In this document: positions 9,225 to 18,420 of the stretch, in pieces
Position numbering within the stretch: position 1 is the stretch's first letter
Layout: every line of letters starts with the position of its first letter
Assembly: GCA_030744875.1 (NCBI GenBank)
Contig: JASLPR010000055.1
Span: 1-41,966, forward strand
From: Chloroflexota bacterium
GTDB taxonomy: Bacteria > Chloroflexota > UBA11872 > VXNJ01
Direction of reading: 5' to 3'
Length of the DNA: 41,966 nt
The notes under the pieces: generated by a model
What the model was told of the DNA's origin: nothing
The model's input: the letters and a program-made list of their open reading frames with translations, nothing else
Database searches by the model: none
Translations under genes and position numbers: made by a program

Positions 9225-9863
9225 ACGAAGATTCACGATATCAGCATCAGCATCGGGCCGATGACACCGCTGTGGCCGGAAGATCCAGAAATCGTTCTGG
9301 AGCCGGCTTCGCGGATATCCAACGGCGATCGCGCCAACATCACCTTGCTGCAAATGGGCACGCATTCCGGGACCCACGTGGACCCGCCGGCCCATTTCTT
9401 CGACGGTACGGCGACGATCGATCGGGTGGACTTGGGGTTGTTGTGCGGGCCGGCCTACGTGGCTCAGTTGAACGCCACCGACCGCATCGGACGCGAGCAT
9501 CTGGACGCCGCCAAGATCCCCCCGGGGGTGCGACGGCTACTGCTCAAGACCACCAACTCCGACAAGAATCTGCTGTCCAATCGCGACTTCCAGGAGAAGT
9601 ACGTCAGCCTGTCGCCGGAAGGCGCGCGCTGGGTGGTGGACCGCGGGGTACAGTTGATCGGCATCGACTACCTCTCCGTCGAGGCCTTCAATTATGCCAA
9701 GCAGGACACCCACCGGGTTCTGCTGGGCAATCGCCTAGTGATCCTGGAAGGGATCGACCTTTCGCAGATCGAGTCCGGCCCCTACAACCTGTTTTGCCTG
9801 CCGCTGAAGCTGTCCCGTGGCGATGGCGCCCCGGCGCGCGCGGTGCTGGTGGAGGACCTGTAG
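9225..9863 (+). CDS. Cyclase family protein (kynurenine formamidase-like)
   Basis: KIHDISISIGPMTPLWPEDP, MGTHSGTHVDPPAHF, IGIDYLSVEAF; probable ACG start behind AAGGAG (first conventional start 9261). Confidence 0.82.
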   Translation, partial: TKIHDISISIGPMTPLWPEDPEIVLEPASRISNGDRANITLLQMGTHSGTHVDPPAHFFDGTATIDRVDLGLLCGPAYVAQLNATDRIGREHLDAAKIPPGVRRLLLKTTNSDKNLLSNRDFQEKYVSLSPEGARWVVDRGVQLIGIDYLSVEAFNYAKQDTHRVLLGNRLVILEGIDLSQIESGPYNLFCLPLKLSRGDGAPARAVLVEDL

Positions 9864-9866
9864 GCA

Positions 9867-10841
9867 ATGACCGGGCCGCAGGACACTACGGGCGCGACCG
9901 AGCGCCCCGCTGGGTCGACCGCCGCGGGCGGCGCAGCCCGGGAGCGGCGGCCCGATATCGAGCGCTTCCTGGACTACCTGCAAGAAACCCGCGGGTTGTC
10001 GCGCAACACCACGGCGGCCTATGGCAATGACCTGCGCCAGTACGGCGAGTACCTGGGCGAGCAAGGGGCGACCGGCTGGGAAGTGCCGGCGACCACGGTG
10101 TCGGGCTTCCTGGAGATGTTGATCTCGCGCGAGTACGCGGCGTCTTCTCAGGCGCGCAAGCTGGCGGCGGTCAAGGCGATGTATCGCTACCTGGTGGAAG
10201 AAGGGGTGGTGGGGAGCGACCCGAGCAAGGACATCGGTGGGGCGCGGGTCACCAAGAAGCGCCCGAACATCATCTCCGTCAGCGAGGCCGACCGCCTGCT
10301 GGCGGCGGCGGCATCCAGTTCCACCCCCGAGGGCTATCGCAACAGTGCGATGCTGGAACTGCTCTACGGAACCGGGATGCGAGTCAGTGAGATCGTCGCG
10401 CTGGAGACGATCGACATCGACATCGACCGGCTGACCGTCAACTGCGGGCGCGGGACGAATCGCGAGCGCAGCATTCCCTTCGGGCCGCGGGTGGTGCAGG
10501 CGCTGGGCAGCTATATGCGCGACGCGCGCGAAAAATTGCTCGGCGTGCGGACGGAGACCGCGCTGTTCTTGAATCATCGCGGCCGGCGGCTGACCCGGCA
10601 GGGGTTCTGGCTGATTATCAAGGGGCACGCGCGCACCGCCGAAATCGAGAGCACTATCACCCCGCATACCCTGCGCCACTCGTTTGCCGCCCACCGCCTG
10701 CGCAACGACGGCACGATCCCCGAGGTGCAGTCGGTGCTGGGGCACGCCAGCCCGGTGACGACCCAGATTTACCTGGAACTGGCGTGCGAAAAGGGCGCGA
10801 CGGGCGCGCTGCCGGGCGCGCAGTCGCGCTCCTCCGACTAG
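9867..10841 (+). CDS. Tyrosine recombinase (XerC/XerD-like)
   Basis: GTGMRVSEIVAL, HTLRHSFAAH, LGHASPVTTQIYLEL catalytic R/HxxR/H/Y pattern; N-terminal SAM-like domain. Confidence 0.9.
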   Translation: MTGPQDTTGATERPAGSTAAGGAARERRPDIERFLDYLQETRGLSRNTTAAYGNDLRQYGEYLGEQGATGWEVPATTVSGFLEMLISREYAASSQARKLAAVKAMYRYLVEEGVVGSDPSKDIGGARVTKKRPNIISVSEADRLLAAAASSSTPEGYRNSAMLELLYGTGMRVSEIVALETIDIDIDRLTVNCGRGTNRERSIPFGPRVVQALGSYMRDAREKLLGVRTETALFLNHRGRRLTRQGFWLIIKGHARTAEIESTITPHTLRHSFAAHRLRNDGTIPEVQSVLGHASPVTTQIYLELACEKGATGALPGAQSRSSD

Positions 10842-10850
10842 ACCGCCGCA

Positions 10851-11699
10851 GTGGCCGCCGGCCACGAAGACGACTACCCGGCCGATATTCGCCGCGCCGC
10901 GGCGCGGATAGTGGAAGAGCTCGGCGAGCCGCCGCGCCTGGGCGTGGTGCTGGGCAGTGGGATCGGGGCGGCGGGCGCCGGTTGGGAAATCACGACCCGC
11001 CTGGCCTACACCGACATTCCCGGATTTGCGGTCAGCACCGTCGCCGGCCACGCCGGGGAGATGCTGCTGGGCCGGGTCGGCGGGACGCTGGCGGCGGTCA
11101 TGAGCGGGCGGGCCCATTTTTACGAATCGGGTTCGATGGACGGGCTCACGTTTGCGATTAGGACGCTGGCGGCGACGGGCATCGCCACGCTGGTGCTGAC
11201 CAATTCGGCCGGTGGGGTGGCGGCGCGGATGAAACCGGGCACGATCGTGCTGATCGAAGACCACCTCGCCCTGCCGGCGCTGGCTGGAGGGAGCTCGCTG
11301 GTGGGACCGAACGTCGGGCCGGGGCCGCGCTTTCCGGCCATGGCCGGGGCCTACGACGCCGGCCTGCGGGAAGCGGCCCGCCGGGCGGCCGACAAGCTGG
11401 GGATCGCCGTGGCGGGTGGGGTCTACGCGATGGTCGGCGGGCCGAACTTTGAAACCCCCGCAGAGGTACGGATGCTGGCGACGCTGGGGGCGGACGTGGT
11501 GGGGATGAGCACCGCCGCCGAGGCCATCGTGGCCCGGCATGCGGGGCTCAGGGTGCTGGGGATTTCGGTGGTGACCAACCGGGCCGGCGCGGTGGTGGTG
11601 GGGGACGAGCACGCGGCGGTGCTGGCGGCGGCGGGGCGCGCGGCGAAGGACGTGGCGCGGATCGTAGGCCGGGTGGCCGAGGGTCTGGAGCGGGTCTAG
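10851..11699 (+). CDS. Purine nucleoside phosphorylase
   Basis: LGVVLGSGIG, SGRAHFYES, LTNSAGGV, GGPNFETPAEVRMLATLGADVVGMSTAAEAIVARH; GTG start. Confidence 0.92.
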   Translation: MAAGHEDDYPADIRRAAARIVEELGEPPRLGVVLGSGIGAAGAGWEITTRLAYTDIPGFAVSTVAGHAGEMLLGRVGGTLAAVMSGRAHFYESGSMDGLTFAIRTLAATGIATLVLTNSAGGVAARMKPGTIVLIEDHLALPALAGGSSLVGPNVGPGPRFPAMAGAYDAGLREAARRAADKLGIAVAGGVYAMVGGPNFETPAEVRMLATLGADVVGMSTAAEAIVARHAGLRVLGISVVTNRAGAVVVGDEHAAVLAAAGRAAKDVARIVGRVAEGLERV

Positions 11700-12379
11700 A
11701 CCCGCAGTCGCCAGAGCTGGCGCAGGTAGTTGAAGGCTTCGCGCAGCCCGGCCTTGCTCTGCTCGGCCTGGCGCGGCTCGAATCCGAACGGCACATCGAC
11801 GACCTTGCCTACCCGGCCGCGCACCAGGATCTCAAGCAGGATCTTGTAGCCGATCGGGCGCAGCGCGGCGGCCTCGACCACGGCGCGCCGAAACACGAAG
11901 AACCCGCTCAGCGGATCGGTGGTGAGCCGGGAGCGGGGCAGGATCAGGTAGGCGGCCAGGCGGGTGGCCTTGCTGGCTAGGCGGCGGTGCGGGCCCGAGA
12001 GCCCCGAATCCCAGCCGCCGGGCATGTAGCGGCTGGCGACCACCATGTCGACGCCCTCGCTGGCGGCGGCGAGCAGTGCCGGGATCATGTCCGGGGGGTG
12101 CTGCAGGTCGCCGTCAATCACGACAATGATTTCGGCGCGGGCCACCGGCAGCGCCTCTACCACGGCGGTGGCCAGCCCGCGGCCGCGGGTCCGGTGGTGC
12201 ATCCGCACCCGCGGATCGGTTTCGCCGACTTTGCGGATGATGTCGGGGGTGCTGTCGGTACTGTCATCGGCGAAGACGATCTCGTAGTCAGAGCCATCCA
12301 GGGCGGCGCCGACGGCCGCCACCAGCGGCCCGACGTTGGCGGCCTCGTTGAAGGTGGGGACGATGATGGAAATGTCCAT
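11696..12379 (-). CDS. Glycosyltransferase family 2 (polyprenol-phosphate mannosyl/glucosyltransferase-like)
   Basis: MDISIIVPTFNEAANVGPLV, VVIDGDLQHPPDMIP, DPLSGFFVFRR. Confidence 0.92.
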   Translation of the reverse strand: MDISIIVPTFNEAANVGPLVAAVGAALDGSDYEIVFADDSTDSTPDIIRKVGETDPRVRMHHRTRGRGLATAVVEALPVARAEIIVVIDGDLQHPPDMIPALLAAASEGVDMVVASRYMPGGWDSGLSGPHRRLASKATRLAAYLILPRSRLTTDPLSGFFVFRRAVVEAAALRPIGYKILLEILVRGRVGKVVDVPFGFEPRQAEQSKAGLREAFNYLRQLWRLRV

Positions 12380-12486
12380 GCCGCAAGCGTAGCGTCTCGG
12401 CGGATGTGGCGGGGCGCGGATACGGTAGGATCGTTGCCCAACTTTTGCGGCTGATTGCCCCGGCGGGCGGATTGGAAGGCGGCGAC

Positions 12487-13385
12487 TTGAAGGCTGTGAT
12501 CATGGCGGGTGGGAGGGGTCGCGGCTGCGGCCGCTGACTGCCGACCGCCCCAAGCCGATGGTGCCGGTGGCCAACCTGCCAGCGATGGAACACACGCTGC
12601 TGCTGCTGAAGAAACACGGCATCCGCGAGGTGGTGGCCACGGTCTGATACGAGGCGCGGGTTATCCAGGACTACTTCCGCGACGGCCAGGATTTCGACAT
12701 GAAACTGCACTACGCCGTCGAGGACCGGCCGCTGGGCACCGTCGGCAGCGTGCGCCAGGCGCGCAAGATTCTGGATGAGCCGTTCCTAGTGATCAGCGGC
12801 GACGCGGTGACCGATATCGACCTGACCCGGGTAACCGACTTCCATCGCGAGCGCGGCGCCGATGCCACGCTGACGCTTTACCGGGTGGCCAATCCGTTGG
12901 AATACGGCGTTGTGATAACCGCCGATGCTGGGCGGCTGCTGCGGTTCCAGGAGAAGCCCACCTGGGGCGAGGTGCTCAGCGACACCATCAACACCGGGAT
13001 TTACGTTATCGAGCCGGAGGTCATGGATCTGGTGCCGGAGGGCGAGCCCTTCGATTTCGCCAACGACCTGTTTCCGATCCTGCTGCGCGACGGCGAAGAA
13101 GAAATCGACCCCGAGAACGCTAACATCCATCTCCGGCTCAACATGCGCAACCTGGGCCCGGTCGAGGTCGGGATGGCCTTCCAGGGCGATAGCGTCTCCT
13201 GCCATTTCCATTGCGAAGAACTGGAATCGGTGCGGGCACTGGAAGTTCGTTCGTCGGAGTTGGCGGAGGCCATCGCTGAGACCGGCCGTCGGGTGGGGGC
13301 GATCCGCCACTCGCTGCAGCGGGTCGAAATCCAGAGCGAAGCTCCACAGCGGCCCATGACCGGCCGCATCGACACGATGGTCTAG
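12487..13385 (+). pseudogene. Nucleotidyltransferase (NDP-sugar pyrophosphorylase-like) joined in frame to a FliK-C-like domain; 5' part disrupted
   Basis: [11 protein letters not shown] | [21 protein letters not shown]...EVVATV*YEARVIQDYF...LNMRNLGPVEVGMAFQGDSVSCHFHCEELESVRALEVRSSELAEAIAETGRRVGAI; 1-nt deletion in the G-tract at about 12517, TGA at 12645-12647. Confidence 0.7.
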
Positions 13386-13387
13386 CG

Positions 13388-13687
13388 ATGGCTTCGAGAC
13401 GTCGGCGCCCCCCGGGAATAAAGGCGGCCACGGCGCTGACCTACGAAACCGGCGACGAGGCCCCGCGGGTGGTGGCATCGGGACATGGCTTCGTGGCCGA
13501 GAAGATCATCGCCCTGGCCAAAGAGCACGGCGTCAAGATCCACGAAGACCCGGACCTGGTGCAGGTGCTGGTCGAGCTGAATCTCGGCTCGGTGATCCCG
13601 CCGGAGATCTACCAGGTGGTCGCCGAGGTGCTGGCCTATTTGTACCGGGTGAACGCGGCGGCCGGGCGGCAGCGGTCTGTAACCTAG
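13388..13687 (+). CDS. Stand-alone FlhB C-terminal-domain-like protein (YlqH/FhlB family)
   Basis: AATALTYETGDEAPRVVASGHGFVAEKIIALAKEHGVKIHEDPDLVQVLVELNLGSVIPPEIYQVVAEVLAYLYRVN. Confidence 0.85.
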   Translation: MASRRRRPPGIKAATALTYETGDEAPRVVASGHGFVAEKIIALAKEHGVKIHEDPDLVQVLVELNLGSVIPPEIYQVVAEVLAYLYRVNAAAGRQRSVT

Positions 13688-13742
13688 CCCGATCCGGCCC
13701 GCGACCACGCGGCGATCGTGCGCGGCAGGCCCGCCCCGGCGA

Positions 13743-14681
13743 TCAGTTCCGGGGGGCGTCGACCATCAGGCGGCGGTAGCTCTCGTAGCGCTGCGGGGCG
13801 ATGGCGCCCTCGTCGATCGCCGCCCGCACCGCGCAGCCTGGCTCGGCCATGTGGGTGCACCAGCGATTTTCACATTCGCCGAGGAATTCGTGGAAATCGA
13901 CGAAGCAGACAGCCAGGTCGCCCGGGTCCACGTCGTCGAGGCCGAACGAGCGCAGCCCCGGCACATCGACCACCCAGCGGTCGTCGTCCAGTTCGTAGGC
14001 CGAGGTGCTGGTGGTGGCGTGGCGCCCCTTGCCGGTGGCACTGCTGATGGCTAGGGTTTGCAAGTCGTGGCGGCCGGTGAGGGCGGTTATCAGCGAGGTC
14101 TTGCCCGCGCCCGAGGGGCCGACAAAGGCCGAGAGTCCGGTGGGGAGCGAATCGCGCAGCGCCTCGACCCCGTCGCCGGCCAGGGCGCAGGTGCGTAGCA
14201 CCGGGTAGCCGGCCCGGCAGTACGGGGAAATGGCACCTTCCATCTCCGTCTGATCGCCCAGTAGATCGATCTTGTTCAGGCAGATGAGCGCCGGCAGGTC
14301 CACGTACTCGGCCGACACCAGCATACGGTCCAGCAAGCGTAGGCGGCGCGGGCGCATGGCCGGGTCGGACTCGACCGCCGGGATCACGAAGACCGCCAGC
14401 GCCAGGTTGGCGGCGACCTCGCGGCGGACGGTGCGGCCGTGGGCGGTAGTTGTGCGCTGGAGAGTCGAGTCGCGGGGCAGGATCTCGTCCAGCACGATCG
14501 TGCCGGAGTGCAGGGTCAGGCGGACGCGGTCGCCCACCCGGACCGGGTTCTTGCCGCCGGCCGTACGGATGACGCTGCCCAGGACGTGGAAACGGACGCG
14601 ATTCCCGTCGACGTCGGCCTCGCAGTCGGTGCGACTGACGTGGACGACCGTGCCTTCGATCAAGTCTGCCGGGCCCGTCAC
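13743..14681 (-). CDS. rsgA: Ribosome small-subunit-dependent GTPase A
   Basis: LNKIDLLGD, FVGPSGAGKTSLITAL, DVPGLRSFGL, CENRWCTHMAEPGCAVRAAI zinc motif. Confidence 0.93.
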   Translation of the reverse strand: MTGPADLIEGTVVHVSRTDCEADVDGNRVRFHVLGSVIRTAGGKNPVRVGDRVRLTLHSGTIVLDEILPRDSTLQRTTTAHGRTVRREVAANLALAVFVIPAVESDPAMRPRRLRLLDRMLVSAEYVDLPALICLNKIDLLGDQTEMEGAISPYCRAGYPVLRTCALAGDGVEALRDSLPTGLSAFVGPSGAGKTSLITALTGRHDLQTLAISSATGKGRHATTSTSAYELDDDRWVVDVPGLRSFGLDDVDPGDLAVCFVDFHEFLGECENRWCTHMAEPGCAVRAAIDEGAIAPQRYESYRRLMVDAPRN

Positions 14682-14718
14682 GCGCTGCCTCGGCCGGCCG
14701 GGAATCGGGAGAGAAGGA

Positions 14719-15874
14719 TCAGCGCGGCCCGCGGATGCGGCGACGGTACGCGAAGCCGGCGGTGAGGGGCAGCACCACCAGGCCGCCGGTGAAGAGCCAG
14801 GTGCCCCGGGGGAATTCCTCCGGCGTCGGCCCGGCGCCGATGCGAGGGAGTTCGATCACGATCGGCGCGCCGGGGTGGAACTGGATCGGCGAAACGGGCT
14901 GGCTGGCGGCGGCGATCCCGGTGGGGCCCTCGCCGACCTCGACCACCGATCTGATAGCCCGGGTGGCGTTGTTGATGACCGTCACCACGTCGGCCCCGCG
15001 GCTGGTGACGAACGCCCATCGGTTGTCCTCCGAGATGGCCACGCCCAGGGCTGCGAGGCGACGCCGATGAACTTCACTTCGGCGGTGTCGGCGGTGTTGA
15101 AGATGGCCAGGGTGTCGGCATCTTCACAGGTTACGTAGAGGTAGGCGTAGTCCAGCGTGACGGCCATGTCGCGCGGGGCCGAACAGGCGGTGAGGAACTC
15201 GGTGATGCGGCGGTCGGCGACATCGACCACCGATACCCCGCGGCCCAGCGTCGCCGAGACGTAGAGCGTGTTGGAGTCGTCCATGAAGACGACGTCGAAC
15301 GGAGCCACCGCCACCGGGATGGTGTTGATGAGCTCGAGGGTCACGCGATCGATGATGCTGATGGTGTTCTCGGCCGAGTTGGCGACCGCCAGCAGGCGGG
15401 TATCCGGCGAGTAGGCGATGCCGATCGGGGCGTCCCCGGTGGGCACCGTGGCCTGGATGATGCTGTCGTCCAGGTTGATGATCTGGATGATATCGAGGGC
15501 CGAGTTGGTCACGTAGGCGACCTCGCCGTCCGGGTCCATCAGAATCTGTTCCGGGCGACCACGGTGTAGGTCTGGCGATCCAGGATGACCACCCCGGCGC
15601 CTTCGCGATTGACAATGTAGACGCGCTGGAAGTCGGGGCTGAAGGCCAGTGAGTGCGGCCCTTCGCCGACGCCGGTACACTCGACCGTCAGGTGGTTCAC
15701 ACCGTCCAGGACGGTCACCGTGCCGCCGGTCTCGTTGGCGATGAAGACCGTGCCCACGCCGTTAGCGGCGACCGAGCCGGCCACGGCCAGCATCAGCGCC
15801 AGCGCCAGTCCGACGATGGCCAGTCTCTTCTTCAACAGTTCTCCTGAGGATTGATGCGGCCGCGCCGCCGCCAC
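14719..15874 (-). pseudogene. YVTN-type beta-propeller surface protein, disrupted by two frameshifts
   Basis: signal peptide-like N-terminus, repeated VAYVTNSALDIIQIINL / LLAVANSAENTISIIDR / YLYVTCEDADTLAIFN blades in three frames; junctions at about 15550 and 15055; C-terminal TM segment. Confidence 0.8.
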
Positions 15875-16146
15875 GCTTTACATAATAGCCGACGCGGCGG
15901 CCGGGAAAGGCATATTGAACCTGTGGGTCTATTGTCGGCAGGGTTGCGGTCGGGGATGATAGGGGGCGCGGGTCGACAGCGTTGCCCGGAGCATGTTTAA
16001 TCTGCGTTTGAATCGCGGTGCTTTCCGCGACTAGACGATGCGAGGCGGCCTGGTGACGACCGACGATCTCCGACGGATATACCGGCAACGGGCTTGCCCC
16101 GGGCCCGGGCGGCGCGCCGTTGGAGGGTGAACTCGGCTCGGGCGGC

Positions 16147-16860
16147 ATGGCCGCCAGTATCATCCAGATCATCTTCTTCGACCTGATCCTCAGCGGCGAC
16201 AACGCCGTGGTGATCGGGGTGGTGGCGGGACGGCTGCAGGGCCGGCAACGACGTACCGCGATCCTGTTCGGGGCCGGGGCGGCGGTGGTGCTGCGGATCG
16301 GTTTCGCGGCAATCGCGACGATCCTCTTCAAAACGCCGGCGCTGGCGGCGGTTGGCGGCGCGGCGCTGTTCTACATCGGGTGGCGGCTGGTGCAGCCGGA
16401 GCCCGAGGGTGATGCCGGGCACAGGGAGGCAAGTTCTCTGCGCGAGGCGATCCAGCTAATCATCCTGGCCGATGTGGTCATGAGCCTGGACAACGTGCTC
16501 GCGATTGCGGGGGCGGCCCATGGGGACGTCGGCCTGTTGATCTTCGGCCTCGCGGTGTCAATGCCGCTGCTGTTCGTCGGCGCGCAACTGATCGCGGTGG
16601 TCGCGGATCGCGCCCCGCTGGTCATTTACCTGGGTAGCGGCCTGGTGTTCCGAATCGGCTTCGTCCTGATCCTCGAAGATCCCCTGGTGGCGCCGCTGTG
16701 GGAAGAGAACTTCGTGGTCGAGCACATCCTGCCGTGGGTGGTGGGCGTGGCCGGGCCGGCGGCCTACGTGATCCAGGCGAAGCTGCGCCGCCGACCCACG
16801 ATCTCCATCATGGTCAACCCGTTCGCCGAGTCCGAGACGGCCGATTCGGTAGAGGCCTAG
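16147..16860 (+). CDS. TerC-family integral membrane protein (YjbE-like)
   Basis: IIFFDLILSGDNAVVIGVVAGRL, ILADVVMSLDNVLAIAGAA. Confidence 0.92.
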   Translation: MAASIIQIIFFDLILSGDNAVVIGVVAGRLQGRQRRTAILFGAGAAVVLRIGFAAIATILFKTPALAAVGGAALFYIGWRLVQPEPEGDAGHREASSLREAIQLIILADVVMSLDNVLAIAGAAHGDVGLLIFGLAVSMPLLFVGAQLIAVVADRAPLVIYLGSGLVFRIGFVLILEDPLVAPLWEENFVVEHILPWVVGVAGPAAYVIQAKLRRRPTISIMVNPFAESETADSVEA

Positions 16861-18083
16861 GAGACGGCCGCCGGGACTTTGTCGGGGATCTGCCGCCGGG
16901 CGGTCTGAATCTCGTAGTCGAACGCCAGCAGATCGACCTCGATCGGCGAAATGCGCTGGCCGTCCAGATCTTTGAGCAGGCGCACTACCGGGTTCTCCAG
17001 GTGGGCCTTGTCCACCCGGGCCACGATGCCCCAGTAGCCTGCGTAGGGCCCGGTCACCATCTCGACCTCGGAGCCGGTGGGGAAGCGCGGGATGATGTCC
17101 ATGTCGCGGGTCAGGATCTCGGTGTTGAGATGCTCGCCGGACATGTCCTAGAGGATCTCGCGGACCTTCTCCAGGCCGAAGGCGATGCGGTAGGGGCGGT
17201 CGGCGACCAGCGCCTCGTAGGTATCGGCGATGCCGGAAATCTCCCCTACGACGTGGATGCGGCGCGGGTCCACCGATTCGGCCCGCGAGCGGCGGATGCG
17301 ATTCTGCCCGGTGAGGCCGCGAGGATAGCCGTCGCCGTCCTGGCGCTCGTGGTGCTGATAGACGACGTGGTGGGCAATCAGGTCGTCGCCGATGCTGGCG
17401 GCGCGGAGCATCTGGTAGCCGCGCGCCGGGTGGGTCTTGATGATCTCGAACTCTTCATCGGTGAGCTTGCCGGGTTTATTGAGGACCGAGAGCGGCACGA
17501 AAACCTTGCCCACGTCGTGCAGCAACCCTCCGAGGGTGATCTGGGCGAGCCGGTCCGGCGGCATCCCGATCTGCTTGGCGATCATCGTGCTGACGATCGC
17601 CACATCCACCGAGTGCTGGAAGGCGTAGTCGTCGTGAATCATGATCGCGTTGAGTCCGTCGAGGGTATCGGCGGTGAGGGTTTCGTCGAGCATTGCCTCG
17701 ACTTCGCCGCGGAGTCGCTCCACCGGGTCGATGGCTTCGGCGGCGCGCTGGAACTCGCCGTAATCTAGGGCCTTGTCGATGGTTGCGGGATCCTCGCCAA
17801 CAAACGCGGCGGAGACATCGGCGAACATGTCGAACGTGCTGGAGAGCTTGGCCCGGGTGGCCGCCTTCACGGAATCGGAGACCAAATCCGGAATCTCGAT
17901 GTCCTCGGTGTCGGGGTCGTCGATGGTGACCGAGGATTAGCCCTTTTCGAGCAGCGATTCCAGCCGGCGCGCCGACAGCGCGGAGCCTTTCGCCAGCAGC
18001 AGGTCACCGCGGTCGCTGGTCAGGTCCTTGGCCAACACGGAACCCGGTTCATAGCCAGCGATCGTTACTCGTCGCACCTGCAT
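16857..18083 (-). pseudogene. HD-GYP domain protein (predicted c-di-GMP phosphodiesterase) with C-terminal KOW-like segment, interrupted by two in-frame stops
   Basis: one continuous frame: MQVRRVTIAGYEPGSVLAKDLTSDRGDLLLAKG...EKG*SSVTIDDPDTEDIEIPDLVSD...GGLLHDVGKVFVPL...YQHHERQDGDGYP...REIL*DMSGEHLNTEILTRDMDIIPRFPTGSEVEMVTGPYAGYWGIV; TAA 17937-17939, TAG 17148-17150. Confidence 0.82.
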
Positions 18084-18125
18084 CCATTACGCCGGAACCC
18101 TGTGGGAGTTCCGCGCCTCCCCGGG

Positions 18126-18144
18126 ACTGTCCGCCCCGGACAGT
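18126..18144. other. Intergenic perfect hairpin
   Basis: ACTGTCCG-CCC-CGGACAGT. Confidence 0.5.
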
Positions 18145-18420
18145 GGCCGATTTGCCGGCCCCTGTCCACCGTCGATCAACCGCGATCGGCGGCAACCCCC
18201 TTCCGTCCCCAGGTTGCCCACAACCTTTGAACGAGGGCCATCGTATAGGTTAGCTCCCCCGGTCCCGCGGGTGTCAGTAAAGTCGTTTACACCGTTCGGG
18301 ACCCGCCGGGCTGCCCGAATCGCCGCCTTTGACCGGGCCATATTGCCGTTGCTTCGCGCCGGGGGGAGCGATAGGGTCGGACGCGGCCAGCGCAGCGAAA
18401 TCCCGGCGAGGTGCATACGG

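Noticed and set aside
9867-10841. Tyrosine recombinase as evidence of an integrative element
   Set aside because: No att-like repeats, tRNA, or cargo genes nearby; looks like chromosomal XerC/D between metabolic genes
9735-11612. 625-aa minus-strand ORF
   Set aside because: Shadow ORF opposite the cyclase, recombinase and PNP genes; low-complexity R/H/G-rich translation typical of high-GC antisense frames
15960-16146. yybP-ykoY manganese riboswitch upstream of the TerC gene
   Set aside because: Expected for some TerC genes, but the conserved core was not found by eye; only a short TCGCGG/CCGCGA hairpin is present
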